DNA of 23,698 nt, taken from NCBI GenBank assembly GCA_003489345.1, contig DNIT01000159.1, positions 10,731 to 34,428 of the forward strand, read 5' to 3'. The notes below the pieces were generated by a model, which did not search any database, was not told where the DNA came from, and saw only the letters and a program-made list of their open reading frames with translations. The DNA is from Pelotomaculum sp. Its GTDB lineage: Bacteria > Bacillota > Desulfotomaculia > Desulfotomaculales > Pelotomaculaceae. Positions 23,550 to 23,698 of this stretch are shown here, in pieces. Position numbers and translations under genes: made by a program. Numbering within the stretch: position 1 is the stretch's first letter; every line of letters starts with the position of its first letter.

Positions 23550-23698
23550 ATGCCAATAAGTAATACGTCTGAAAATCAGGTAAGAGCGGGCAAGAAAGCC
23601 AAACCAAAAAAGAAAAAAATAATATTCATCTTGTTAATAGGCTTGATGCTTCTGGCCGGCTCATCTGCAGGCGCATACTTCTATTTTAACAAACCTGC
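23550..23698 (+). CDS. fliL: Flagellar basal-body protein FliL, N-terminal part (cut by window end)
   Basis: The frame stays open to the window end, giving 49 residues: a short polar N-terminus, a lysine-rich patch (KKAKPKKKK), then one membrane helix (IIFILLIGLMLLAGSSAGAY). This cationic start plus single helix is the usual FliL architecture, and FliL normally follows flgE in this gene order. FliL is a stator-associated inner-membrane protein. The ribosome binding site is weak; a GTG four codons upstream (23538) is in frame. The name rests on topology and position, since the conserved domain is missing. Confidence 0.7.
   Translation, partial: MPISNTSENQVRAGKKAKPKKKKIIFILLIGLMLLAGSSAGAYFYFNKP

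Overview
The window is a chemotaxis and flagellar gene cluster, with every gene on the + strand. It is most likely from an anaerobic, spore-former-type Firmicute of the Peptococcaceae group (Desulfotomaculum or Pelotomaculum relatives). This placement rests on the low-to-middle GC content, the GGAGG-type ribosome binding sites, frequent GTG and TTG starts, the flgB-flgC-fliE-fliF-fliG-fliH-fliI-fliJ-fliK-flgD-orf-flgE-fliL gene order, and a c-di-GMP-I (GEMM) riboswitch ahead of flgB. The genus is inference.

Positions 1-13474 hold the chemotaxis half: cheA (two HPt domains), a decayed cheW-cheR remnant, mcp1, cheW, a catalytic-domain-only cheR, mcp2, a full-length cheR and cheB. The two receptors are paralogs. 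Each has two membrane helices with almost nothing between them, then a very long chain of HAMP-like units (about 15 in mcp1, about 22 in mcp2, spaced about 45 residues), then a conserved signalling hairpin and a shared C-terminal tail ending DAEFGSF. The chain is built from a five-unit super-repeat of exactly 226 codons. Ahead of mcp1 lies a fossil: the start of cheW joined in frame to the tail of the short cheR, followed by the same leader found ahead of mcp2. This indicates that a cheW-cheR-mcp module was duplicated and that one copy later lost about 1,044 bp.

Positions 13475-13889 are non-coding and regulatory: a promoter candidate, a GEMM-I aptamer with an unusually long extended arm, and an intrinsic terminator just before flgB. 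Transcription of the flagellar operon is therefore probably gated by c-di-GMP.

Positions 13890-23698 hold the flagellar half: rod (flgB, flgC), rod-MS-ring adaptor (fliE), MS ring (fliF), switch (fliG), export ATPase complex (fliH, fliI, fliJ), hook-length control (fliK), hook cap (flgD), a conserved uncharacterised flagellar-operon gene, hook protein (flgE) and the beginning of fliL, cut by the window end. The chemotaxis half supplies CheA-CheW-receptor signalling and CheR/CheB adaptation. CheY, CheC, CheD and FliM are not in the window.
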